Assembly: GCA_963763205.1 (NCBI GenBank)
Contig: CAVXNQ010000002.1
Location: forward strand, 62,001-126,000
Direction: 5' to 3'
Source: DDH964 sp963763205
GTDB taxonomy: Bacteria; Desulfobacterota; Desulfuromonadia; Desulfuromonadales; DDH964
Length of the DNA: 64,000 nucleotides
Position 1 is the first letter of the stretch. Each line of letters opens with the position of its first letter. This document shows positions 55,663 to 64,000 of the stretch, one piece after another. Below the pieces are notes generated by a model. The model was not told where the DNA came from. It did no database searches and worked only from the letters and a program-made list of their open reading frames with translations. The translations under genes and the position numbers were made by a program.

Positions 55663-56148
55663 CTACTTGGAAGCCAGGGCGTCCCGCAGCATTTGCTCTC
55701 CGGCATAACCGAAGGAGGTCCGCAGCACCCGGCCGTTGAATTTTTCCAACTTCTGAAGGGCCGAGGAAGGAGTGGCCTCACGGTCGAGAATAAACAGGAT
55801 GGAGGTGCCCGGCTGGGCCTTGGCCCCCAATTCCTTGATGAAAGAGTCTTCGATGCCGGCATGCTGCAGGGAGCCGGCCGCGGCGCCGACCGCGCCGCCA
55901 ACGATGACCCCCGCCAGGGGATTCAGCAGCAGGATGCCGAGCAAGAGCCCCCAGAAGGTGCCGTGAGCACCCATGGCGGCGGTCAGGGGGTGAGAATGCC
56001 GGATCAGCAGCTGGCCATCGGCCTTCCTGATGACCACGGCGGCATCTTCCTGATTGAGCTGGTACCCCTGCTGACGCCGGGTCAGGTCGAGAAGTACCTC
56101 CTCCGCCTTAAACTCGTCATCGAAAGCCACAACAATCAATTCGCTCAT
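55663..56148 (-). CDS. DUF1269 family membrane protein
   Basis: A 161-residue protein. MSELIVVAFDDEFKAEEVLL is the typical DUF1269 opening; a hydrophobic Gly-rich hairpin (GTFWGLLLGILLLNPLAGVI, then GGAVGAAAGSL) follows, then a soluble end. ATG 56148 has AGGAAAACG upstream. Members are often near stress or ion-homeostasis genes; function is unknown. The 418 bases to the next gene (56149-56566) show no coding signal. Confidence 0.8.
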   Translation of the reverse strand: MSELIVVAFDDEFKAEEVLLDLTRRQQGYQLNQEDAAVVIRKADGQLLIRHSHPLTAAMGAHGTFWGLLLGILLLNPLAGVIVGGAVGAAAGSLQHAGIEDSFIKELGAKAQPGTSILFILDREATPSSALQKLEKFNGRVLRTSFGYAGEQMLRDALASK

Positions 56149-56566
56149 CGTTTTCCTCCTGCGAGAGTCGATGGGGCCGGTCCAGTCCAACCCTCAGTGG
56201 AAATGGCGGCCTTGGCCCTTCCTCGAACAAAAACCCCGGCTTGGCCCTGAGACGCCTCCCTCAGCCCTTCCGGGACAGGGAAGATGCTTAAATCTTAATT
56301 CAACTTATTTCATCTTCAAGCGAAATAGTTCTCTTTCTCACCGCCCACGATGCGGCGGGATCCGCCTCTTTGCCGCGCGCTTCCCCGGCTTGGCCAACCC
56401 GCGAAGAGGCATGTCCTATTCTGCTTCCGGATCCCACTGCCAGCATAAGGCTGAGACATTTCTTTTTCGGGGGGAGTTGACGGCGAACAGAAGTTCGCTA
56501 CCATGCATAGCGCTGGCTGATATTTTCTTCGCCCATTTAGCGATTTACCTTGAAAGGAGCACGGCC

Positions 56567-56764
56567 GTGAACATGACCGAAGTTCGGGAGCGGAGCCGGA
56601 GAATGGGGATTGTCGGAGCCGTAAAACTTCGCAAAGGGGATGCGATTCGCGCCATCCAGAAACAGGAGGGAAACCAGGCATGCTTCGGAGCGAGCTGGCG
56701 CTTCGACTGCCGGCAGCTCGACTGTTGCTGGCGCCAGGACTGCCTGACCAAAAATCCCGGCTGA
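56567..56764 (+). CDS. Small SAP-like Cys-rich protein, 65 residues
   Basis: Start GTG 56567 (GGAG seven bases upstream) or ATG 56573; stop TGA 56764. The first half (MTEVRERSRRMGI, VKLRKGDAIRAIQKQEGN) looks like a SAP-type helix-extended-helix nucleic-acid binding motif, and the second half has five Cys (ACFGASWRFDCRQLDCCW and DCL). I recall similar short proteins in Geobacter relatives, where the Lys/Ile-rich repeat AGKMKKAELIRAIQ is common. Function unknown. A 10-bp hairpin follows at 56785-56823. Confidence 0.65.
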   Translation: MNMTEVRERSRRMGIVGAVKLRKGDAIRAIQKQEGNQACFGASWRFDCRQLDCCWRQDCLTKNPG

Positions 56765-56784
56765 ACCATCCCCTTAAAAACCAT

Positions 56785-56823
56785 CCCACCTCGGATTCAG
56801 GCACAATGACGAGCCGAGGTGGG
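56785..56823 (+). terminator. Hairpin after the small SAP-like gene
   Basis: CCCACCTCGG (56785-56794) pairs exactly with CCGAGGTGGG (56814-56823) around a 19-base loop; no U-tract follows. Confidence 0.4.
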
Positions 56824-56914
56824 CGTTGGAATGAGCGTTGGAATGGCCGCTGGCGTTCTTCAGCTCCCTGCCGGCTTCCCCGGTCTGCCTTCGGCTGATT
56901 CCGTGGCAGCCCCC

Positions 56915-58229
56915 TTATCCGGTCTTGGTACTGATTGCCGATAGCAAAAGCGTGCGCCCTGGTGCGTTCTCCCGATTTTGCAGCGTGGCCGTGCCGCCCA
57001 GCCGGTCGGCGACACTGCGAATAATGGCCAGGCCCAGGCCGCTGCCACCCCCCTCATTCCCTGGCACCCGATAGAACGGCTCGAACAGGCGCTCCTCTTC
57101 ACCGGCAGGAATACCCGTGCCGGTATCCTCCACCAGGAAGACCACCTCGCCGTCATCCTCGTAAAGACTGACATCAACGGTTCCGCCTGCCAGCGTGTAG
57201 CGCAAGGCATTGTCGATGGCATTGCGCGCCAGGACCGTCAGGTCCTCAAAGGGTGCGAACATGGAAACCGGGTCCAGGCGTTTGCATCCCAGGTCAATCC
57301 GCCTGGCGGCCGCAAGGGGCATGGAATCCTCAATGACCTGCCGGATCAGCTGGTCAAAAACGACCTCGACCGCCGGAGCCGCGCCGGATTGGCGGCGGGC
57401 CAGGCTCAAGAGCTGGTCCAACAGGTTTCGAGTCCGCTCCAGGCCGGCCTTGAGCTGCGCCACGCGGGCCATGCCGTCGGGAGAAAAGAGCCCGTGCTCC
57501 AGGTTTTCTGCCTGCACGCTCAGGCCCGTCAGGGGCGAGCGCTTCGTGGGCGGCATCGGCGATGAAGCGGCGCTGCTGATCCAGGGCGGCGGCAAGCCGC
57601 TGCATCAGGCCATTGATCGAGTTGACGAAGGGGAGGATTTCGGCGGGCACCCGGCTGGCCGCGATCGCCGCCAGGTTGGTGTCGTCCCGTTGGTCCAACT
57701 GCTGCGAGAGCTGCGTCACCGGCCGCAGCCCGCGCCGGATGATCCAGGCCGCCAGCAGCGAGAGGGCCGGGACCAGCAGCAGGATCGGGACGAGGGTGCG
57801 CAGGCCGCTGTCGCGGGCGACCTCGTTGCGCACCGCCGTCATCTGCCCGGCGGCAAGCCGGGTGCCCGACGGCAGGGTCTGGACAAAGAGCCGCCAGGCG
57901 GTGCCGTCGCTTTTCAGGGTCTGGAATCCTTCCGGCAAGCTACGCGGCAAGGCGGGCAGGTCCGGGTGGTCGCCAGCCGTTCCCAGCAGGCCGACCACGA
58001 TGCGTCCTTCCGGGTCGTAGTCCTTGGCCGTCCCGGCCGGGATCACCCATTCCCCCGGCGTTTTCCCGGAGCGTTCCACCAGCAGGGTCACCTGGCGCAG
58101 TTGCTCGTCCTGCAGCTCCTGGGCCTCGCGAAAGGCCAGGTAGAAAGAACAGATCCCGGCCGCCAGGCCGCTGAGGATCGTGACCCCCGCAATCCAGAGC
58201 GACAGCCGGCGCCGCAGCGAATGGTTCAT
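56915..58229 (-). CDS. Sensor histidine kinase, QseC/PmrB type (frameshifted)
   Basis: About 437 residues over one frame change near 57543. It has an N-terminal TM helix (LSLWIAGVTILSGLAAGICS), a periplasmic domain, a second helix (LVPILLLVPALSLLAAWII), a HAMP-like linker, and the dimerisation His in FIADAAHE followed after the break by RSPLTGLSVQAENL. The ATPase domain shows N, G1 and G2 boxes: NAIDNALRYT, VEDTGTGIP and GGGSGLGLAIIRSV. The break falls exactly in the H box (HE-LRSPL expected). ATG 58229 overlaps the regulator stop (ATGA). Signal unknown. Confidence 0.9.
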
Positions 58230-58888
58230 TGGGTACGATCCACCATCCATCCCATCCCCCGCACGTTGCGGATTACCTCGCTGCCGAGCTTCCTGCGGAC
58301 CGCGTGGATCAAAAAATCGACGGCGTTGCTCTCGACCTCTTCGTTCCAGCCGTAAATCCGGGTCTCCAGCTCCTCGCGGGAGAGGATGGCCCCGGGCCGT
58401 AGCAGCAGGGCCTGCAGCAGCGCGAATTCACGGGCGGTGAGACGGCAGCGGCGCGCGCCGCAGACGGCCTCCTTGGTGGCCGGATCGAGAGTCAAACAAC
58501 CATTGCTCAACAGCGGGGCGGGATTGCCGGCCTGCCGCCGGATCACTGCCCGCATCCGCGCCAGCAGTTCCCCCACGGCAAAGGGCTTGACCAGGTAATC
58601 GTCGGCCCCCAGATCCAGTCCGCGAATCCGGTCCTCCAGGGCATCACGGGCGGTGACGATCAGGACCGCGGTGCGGTTGCCGACTCGGCGCATCTGCTCC
58701 AGCACCTGCAGGCCGTCCCGTTTGGGGAGCCCCAGGTCAAGGATCGCCAGCTGGTACTCGCCGGCCGCGATCGCATCCGCGGCGCTGACGCCGTCGCGGA
58801 CCCAGTGCACGGCATAGGCGGCATCTTTTAGCGCCTGCAACACGGCTTCGGCGATCATCCGGTCGTCTTCGACCAATAAAATCCGCAT
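58226..58888 (-). CDS. OmpR-family response regulator
   Basis: A 220-residue regulator. Receiver: MRILLVEDDRMIAEAV, phospho-acceptor Asp in LAILDLGLPKRDGL, and the conserved Lys in DDYLVKPFA. The OmpR winged helix ends with SREELETRIYGWNEEVESNA and RNVRGMGWMVD, the QseB/PmrA/TctD type. Start chosen at 58888; the kinase gene follows with a four-base overlap. It would bind tandem repeats in target promoters; targets unknown. Confidence 0.93.
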   Translation of the reverse strand: MRILLVEDDRMIAEAVLQALKDAAYAVHWVRDGVSAADAIAAGEYQLAILDLGLPKRDGLQVLEQMRRVGNRTAVLIVTARDALEDRIRGLDLGADDYLVKPFAVGELLARMRAVIRRQAGNPAPLLSNGCLTLDPATKEAVCGARRCRLTAREFALLQALLLRPGAILSREELETRIYGWNEEVESNAVDFLIHAVRRKLGSEVIRNVRGMGWMVDRTQ

Positions 58889-58951
58889 CGTGCTTCCCTG
58901 CTGAACAGCAGGCCTGAGCAACCGGCAAGCCCTGCCTGCCCGGCCGCGCCG

Positions 58952-59722
58952 TCAATGACTTTTCTCGGCCGCCCGCTGCGGAAAACTGTACAGGCTTATC
59001 AGGATAAAGCCAAGCAGCACCGCCGAGGCCGAGTAGCGGCTGAGGTCCAGACCGCCGGCGCTGAGCGGCTTGTCGAGCAGGTCGCCGACCACCGCGCCGA
59101 GGGGCCGGGTGAGGATGAACGCCAGCCCAGAACAGCGGTGGTTTTGAGATATCCGGGTCCAGTAATGGGCGGCCAGAGATCAGCGGCGAGCAGAGGCTGC
59201 CGAAGACCACGGCGCTTTTCGTGTAGCCGAAACCGGCCGTGTCCGCCGTCCAGTCCCCGAGGGCGGTGCCCAGTGTCTGGGAAAACATGATCGTCACCCA
59301 GTAAAAGACCTCGGCCTTTTTGGTGTGCACCGGTCGCCACGGACACCGAGCCCAGGCTGCGATACCAGACGTACAGGGACCCGGCCAGCAGCACCAGCAG
59401 CATCAGCGAGAACCGCCGGCATAGCCGATGCCCAGCGAGCGGTCGGCAAAATCAGCCAGGGTCGTCCCGACCGTCGTCGTGGCAATGATCGTCGTCCAGT
59501 ACAGCAGGGGGTGATAGCGCCGCGCCGAGACCTGGGCGGTGACGGCGGCAGCGAACAGGATCGGCGAAGATCGCAGTGCCGACGAGATATCCCAAGATTC
59601 ATCGACATGGAGACGGCATCGCCGCCGGTCTCGCCCAGGGTCGTGGCAGCGATCTTGATGATCCAGAAAACGAGCGTCACCTCCGGAACCTTACTGAATC
59701 TCTCTTCCAGGGTATTTTCCAT
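58952..59722 (-). CDS. COG4705-like polytopic membrane protein (multiple frameshifts)
   Basis: Only a composite of three frames makes sense. It begins MENTLEERFSKVPEVTLVFW and IIKIAATTLGETGGDAVSMS, continues (bridging shifts) with YWTTIIATTTVGTTLADFAD and VFYWVTIMFSQTLGTALGDW, and ends LAFILTRPLGAVVGDLLDKP with a final helix. The repeated pattern of a helix with T-x-G-E/D-x-x-x-D is typical of this uncharacterised 'membrane-anchored' family. At least five one-base changes are needed over 770 bases, so it is either decayed or the sequence is poor here. Function unknown. Confidence 0.65.
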
Positions 59723-59964
59723 CCAAGGCTTCTCCTTGTTGCCTGTCGAGGCGGTTGCATTTCCAGTTTACCTGAACCACCAGAGCGTTCGGCGCTCCCA
59801 TGGCTGACCCAGGCCGGCAGCCGTAGCTTTCCGGCGGTTCCGGCCTGCTGCATGGACTGGACCCTAGCAGAGGAATCTTAGCTAAGAATTAGGAAGGATT
59901 TTCGACAGGATCGAGAGCGGCCGGCGGGCGTGGACCAAGGAGGGGGAAAGGGAGGAACATGAAA

Positions 59965-60000
59965 GCGACGAAGGCCGCCCCGAGAGGCGGCCTTCGTCGC
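59965..60000. terminator. Perfect 15-bp hairpin after the quinone oxidoreductase gene
   Basis: GCGACGAAGGCCGCC (59965-59979) pairs exactly with GGCGGCCTTCGTCGC (59986-60000), loop CCGAGA. It is 21 bases past the minus-strand stop at 60022. Confidence 0.65.
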
Positions 60001-60021
60001 TTCGCAACGACACGGCCGAGC

Positions 60022-61000
60022 TCAGGGCAGCAGCACCGTCGAGCCGGTGGTCTTGCGCGCCTCCAGGTCGCGATGGGCCTGGGCGACCTCGCGCAGCGGG
60101 TAGGTCTGGTTGACCTCGATCTTCACCGCGCCGCTCTCCACCACGCGAAGAGCTCGCTGGCGCTGGCCAGCAGGTCCTCGCGCCGGGCGGTGTAGACCAT
60201 CAGGGAGGGCCGGGTCAGAAAGAGCGAGCCCTTGGCGGCGAGCAGCGCCGGATCGAAGGGGCCGACCGGCCCCGGAAGCCTGGCCGAAGAGGACCAGCAT
60301 CCCCATCGGCCGCAGGCAGTCGAGGGATTTCAGAAAGGTGTCGCGGCCGACCGAGTCGTAGACCACCGCCACCCCCTCGCCGCCGGTGATCTCGCGGGTG
60401 CGGGCGACGAAATCCTCCTCGCGGTAGAGGATCGGGTGATGGCAGCCGTGGGCCCTGGCCAGCTCGGCCTTGTCGCTGCTGCCGACGGTGCCGATCACCG
60501 TCGCGCCCAGGTAGCGGGCCCACTGGCAGGCGATCAGCCCGACGCCGCCGGCGGCGGCGTGGATCAGCACCGGGTCGCCCGGGCCGACGCGGATAGGTGC
60601 GCCGCAGCAGGTACTGGGCGGTCATCCCCTGCAGCATCATCGCCGCCGCGCGCTGCTCGTCGAGCCAGTCGGGGAGCTTGACCAGGCGGTGGGCGGGGAT
60701 CAGCCGCTCCTCGGCATAGGCGCCGGGGGGCCCGCCGGCGTAGGCGACCCGGTCCCCCGGATGGACCTCGTTCACCCCTTCGCCGACCGCCACCACCACT
60801 CCCGCGCCCTCCATCCCCGGGGTAGCGGGAAGCGGGCCGAGGGGATAGAGGCCGGTGCGATGGTAGACGTCGATGAAATTCAGGCCGACGGCGGTGTGGC
60901 GCAGGTGGACTTCCCCCCGCCCGGGGGCGGGGATCTCCACTTCTTCCCAGCGCAGCACCTCGGGGCCGCCGGTTTCATGCATGCGGATCGCGTAAGGCAT
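60022..61000 (-). CDS. qor: NADPH:quinone oxidoreductase (zinc-independent MDR family), frameshifted
   Basis: About 325 residues across three shifts (near 60590, 60270 and 60145). The N-terminus MPYAIRMHETGGPEVLRWEE is characteristic of Qor. Other parts: TAVGLNFIDVYHRTGLYPL, the nucleotide fold IHAAAGGVGLIACQWARYLG and DSVGRDTFLKSLDCLRPMGM. It reduces quinones with NADPH, one electron at a time in the E. coli enzyme. ATG 61000 has AAGGAGAG upstream. Each shift is repaired by deleting one base. Confidence 0.88.
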
Positions 61001-61189
61001 GTTCTCTCCTTTCCGCAGCGCCGGCTTGGCCGGCGGCAAAGAGTCTGACGAACCAGAACCAATTATAGTTCCTCCCGCACGACTTCAAGCCGGTGCTGGA
61101 AAAAGAATTTTACATTGCGGGACGGCCACGGCTAAGATGGCGGGAACGGGATCTCCCCGAAGCCCTGCCCCCGCCCGACGGACCGCCCG

Positions 61190-62879
61190 ATGAAACTGGT
61201 CTTCGACCTGCTGCAGCAGATGTCCGTATTCCTGGTGATCGCCTACCTGTTCACCAAGTCGCCGATGTTCCGCTCGCTGACCGGACGAGACGGCTGCGGC
61301 TGCGAGCAAAAGCTGGTGCTCTACGTCATCTTCTCGATCTTTTCCATCCTCGGCACCTATTTCGGCCTGCCGATCCAGGACGCCATCGCCAACACCCGGG
61401 CGATCGGGGCGGTGCTGGCCGGGCTCATCGGCGGCCCGCTGCTCGGGCACCGCGGTCGGCTTCACCGGCGGCCTGCACCGCTTCACCCTGGGGGGCTTCA
61501 CCGCCTTTTCCTGCGGCGTCTCCACCACCGTCGAGGGGCTTGCTCGGCGGCCTGGCGCATCTCTACCTGGTGCGCCGGGGCAAACCGGAACAGGTCTTCA
61601 GTCCCCTGCGTCGCCGGCGCCGTCACCTTCTGCGCCGAAACCCTGCAGATGGTCATCATCCTGCTGCTGGCGCATCCCTTTCGCCAGCCGCCCTGGATCT
61701 GGTACGGTGATCGCCGTGCCGATGACCCTGGCCAATTCGGTCGGCGCCGCCCTGTTCATCAGCATCATCCGCGATCAGCGCAGCATGTACGACAAGTTCG
61801 GCACCATCTTCTCCGGCGGGCGCTGAAGATAGCCGAACAGACCCTCGGCATCCTGGAGCAGGGGTTCAACCGGACCACCGCCGAGGCGATCGCCAGGATC
61901 ATCCACAAGGAGACCGGGGTCGGCGCGGTCGGCATCACCGATCGGGAGAAGATCCTCGCCTTCGTCGGCGCCGGCGCCGACCACCACACGCCCGGCGACG
62001 CCGATCTCCGCCGACTTCACCCGGCGGACCATCCGGGAGAACCGGGTGGTGTTCGCCGACGGCGTGCAGCGAGCACTTCAACTGTCCCTTCTCCCCCGGC
62101 TGTCCGCTCGATTCGGCCATCTGGGTGCCGCTGCATGTCGATAACGAGGTGATCGGCACCATCATGCTGTTCGAGCCGCGCAACAAACTTTTTCTCAATC
62201 TCAACAAGACCCTCGGCGAGGGGATCGCCAGCCTCCTCTCCGACCAGCTGCTGCGCTCGCGCTACGAACAGCAGAAGAGACCTGCTGACCCAGTCGGAGC
62301 TGAAGCTGGTCCAGGCGCAGATCAACCCGCATTTCCTGTTCAACACCCTGAACACCATCATCGCCGTCATCCGTCAGGATGCCGACCGGGCGCGGGAACT
62401 GCTGCTGCACCTGTCCAACTTCTTCCGCAAGAACCTGAAGCGCTCCGGCGAGCTGGCGACCCTGGCCGAGGAACTGGACCATGTCAATTCCTACCTGATG
62501 ATCGAAAAGGCCCGTTTCGGGGACCGGCTGCAGGTCGAAACCCGGATCGACCCGGCGCTGCTCCCGCTGAAAATGCCGACCTTCACCCTGCAGCCGATCG
62601 TCGAAAACGCCATCAAGCACGGCATCTCCGAGCATGCTCGGAACAGGGGGTCATCCAACTGCGCGGCGCACAGCGGCGACGGCGAAACGGTGATCGTCCG
62701 TCGAGGATAACGCCGGCCGCTATCGGCGCCTCGGGGACAGCGGCGGGCTGGGGATGCAACTGGTGGACAAGCGGATCAAGAACCTCTGCGGCGAGCGTTA
62801 CGGCCTCAGTGTCGACTGCGAAGAGGGGGAGTGGACGCGCATCTCCATCAACCTGCCGAGCCAGGGGTGTGGCCGATGA
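61190..62879 (+). CDS. LytS-type sensor histidine kinase (about ten frameshifts)
   Basis: The composite protein has a 5TM-LYT membrane sensor (MKLVFDLLQQMSVFLVIAYL; GLIGGPLLG, LHRFTLGGFTAFSC), a GAF-like domain (GVGAVGITDREKILAFVG; NCPFSPGCPLDSAIWVPL), and a LytS kinase core with INPHFLFNTLNTI and the N box QPIVENAIKHGI. About ten changes between 61450 and 62710 can each be repaired by removing one base, which strongly suggests sequence errors. The stop overlaps the regulator start (ATGA). Related pairs (BtsS/YpdA) sense small carboxylates and control peptide or pyruvate uptake. Confidence 0.85.
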
Positions 62880-63597
62880 TCCGGGTGATGATCGTCGACG
62901 ATGAACAGTTCGCCCGCGAGGAACTGGCGGCGCTGCTCGAGGAAATCGGCGGCTGCGAAATCGTCGGCAGCTGCGCCAATGCCATCGAAGGCGATCAAGG
63001 CTGCTCAACCGCGACCGACCCGACGTGCTCTTTCTCGACATCCAGATGCCGCTGATCGACGGCTTCGAGCTGCTCGGCATGATCGAACCGTCGAGATGAT
63101 GCCGCACGTGGTCTTCGTCACCGCGTACGACGAGTATGCCCTGAAGGCTTTCGAGGAGAAGACCCTCGACTACCTGCTCAAACCGGTGGAGAAGGCGCGC
63201 CTGGAAAAGACCTTCGCCAAACTGCAGGGCGGATTCAGCAGCACCAGGCGCCGGAATCGGCTTACCAAATTCCGCCGCTTGCGGCACATCCCCTGCCACA
63301 GCGGCAACCGGATCAGCCTGATCCCCCCCGCGGAGGTGGAGGCGGTCCGCTCCGACCTGAGCGGGGTCCACCTGCTCCTGCGCCGGGGGGAATGCTTCAC
63401 CGAACTGACCCTGAAGGTGCTCGCCGAGCGCACCCCCCTGCTGCGCTGCCACCGCCAGTACCTGGTCAACCCCGACCGGATCGAGACGATCCAGCTGCTC
63501 GACCAGGGACTGGCCGAAATCCGCACCAAGGCGGCCATACCTCCTGCCGGTCAGCCGCCGCTACCTGAAGAGCCTCAAGACCCTCCTCGATTTCTGA
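62876..63597 (+). CDS. LytTR-type response regulator (frameshifted)
   Basis: About 239 residues over four or five shifts. Receiver: MIRVMIVDDEQFAREELAAL, the phospho-acceptor region DVLFLDIQMP (visible after a shift), FVTAYDEYALKAFE and DYLLKPVEKARLE. The LytTR DNA-binding domain shows IPCHSGNRISLIPPAEVEAV, LLRRGECF and LLRCHRQYLVNPDRIE, ending SRRYLKSLKTLLDF. It overlaps the LytS-like kinase by four bases. The cstA gene starts 135 bases downstream and is the probable target. Confidence 0.85.
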
Positions 63598-63731
63598 CCC
63601 CCGCCGGTCAGCCTCCCCATGGCCGCCGCTTGGCCGCTCTATGGCGCCGCTGACCGGATCGATGCTGGCAATCCGGCAAAACGTCGATCTATCGTGATCG
63701 CCAACGGAATCCAACACCAGGGAGGTAAGTC

Positions 63732-64000
63732 ATGATCAGTCTTTTTTCTCAGCGTCGCCCTTCTGATTACCGGGTACTTCACCTACGGCTTCGTCGTCGA
63801 TCGCATCTTCGGCATCGACCCGAACCGCCTCACCCCGGCGCGGACCATGGCCGATGGCGTCGACTACGTCGAAATGTCGCCGCGCAAGCTGTTCCTGGTC
63901 CAGCTGCTCAACATCGCCGGATTGGGCCCGATCTTCGGTCCGATCCTCGGCGCGCTCTACGGCCCCTCGGCGCTGCTCTGGATCGTCATCGGCTCGATCT
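63732..64000 (+). CDS. cstA: Carbon starvation protein A / pyruvate-peptide transporter, 3' partial (frameshifted)
   Basis: Starts at ATG 63732 behind GGGAGGTAAG and runs off the window. Removing one T from the run at 63742-63747 gives MISLFLSVALLITGYFTYGF, VVDRIFGIDPNRLTPA and LFLVQLLNIAGLGPIFGPIL, the CstA N-terminus. CstA-type transporters take up peptides or pyruvate. The LytS/LytR pair directly upstream matches the BtsSR-BtsT kind of arrangement. An inverted pair CCGGTCAGC/GCTGACCGG spans 63604-63656 in the intergenic region. Confidence 0.85.
   Translation, partial: MISLFSQRRPSDYRVLHLRLRRRSHLRHRPEPPHPGADHGRWRRLRRNVAAQAVPGPAAQHRRIGPDLRSDPRRALRPLGAALDRHRLD

Overview
The window is high-GC bacterial DNA that reads as a chromosomal segment of a deltaproteobacterium of the Desulfuromonadales (Geobacter/Desulfuromonas type). 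The main pointers are a small periplasmic three-haem cytochrome c7 of the PpcA type (15.5 kb), a NosL/ABC cluster beside it, a DUF4382-type lipoprotein, a small protein resembling the Geobacter GSU3473 family, and a B12-binding radical SAM protein. Taxonomy is inferred from gene content only.

Layout. 0-9.5 kb: end of a DnaQ-like exonuclease gene, tRNA-Thr(CGT) with a clear promoter and terminator, a glycine-zipper lipoprotein, a two-gene secreted/lipoprotein unit and a three-gene RND efflux operon. 10-17 kb: a DUF4382-like lipoprotein, a five-gene overlapping operon (NosL, small membrane protein, LolE/FtsX-type permease, ABC ATPase, polytopic membrane protein), cytochrome c7, an ACT-domain protein and peptide deformylase, then a long CAGTTGT heptamer array. 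17-23 kb: marR-hemY-cfa on the minus strand, a DnaJ-family chaperone, a branched-chain-residue leader peptide with hairpin, and a class V aminotransferase. 23-28.5 kb: a minus-strand group of a B12-radical SAM protein with a C-terminal PqqD-like domain, a 46-residue peptide built of CHAP pentads, a methyltransferase and an M19 dipeptidase, divergent from a DUF1847 gene.

28.5-50 kb looks like an acquired or rearranged energy and ion island. It opens with a RAYT transposase element bounded by inverted repeats and an xfp gene remnant. It then carries a P-type proton ATPase, TrkH, TrkA, a Na+/H+ antiporter, acetate kinase, a Ca2+-type P-ATPase, phosphoketolase, glucan phosphorylase, a phospholipase D/cardiolipin synthase, an AI-2E-family permease, a truncated CopA and a CDF transporter. 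Glucan phosphorylase, phosphoketolase and acetate kinase would turn stored glycogen into acetate and ATP, and the ion pumps would spend it.

50-64 kb: transglutaminase-like protein, DedA-PAP2-LssY fusion, PAS-GGDEF protein bracketed by two different palindromes, small stress-type proteins, an OmpR/histidine-kinase pair, a COG4705-like membrane protein, a quinone oxidoreductase, and a LytS/LytR pair ahead of the start of cstA.

Two features need care. First, many conserved genes are broken by single extra bases, most densely after 59 kb and least in 29.8-41 kb. This looks more like uncorrected sequence than biology, so such genes are given as one feature across the shift. Second, non-coding repeats are abundant: a 175-bp MITE-like element present twice with 8-bp target duplications, the RAYT element, the heptamer array and several large palindromes. 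Coordinates derived by hand may be off by one base.
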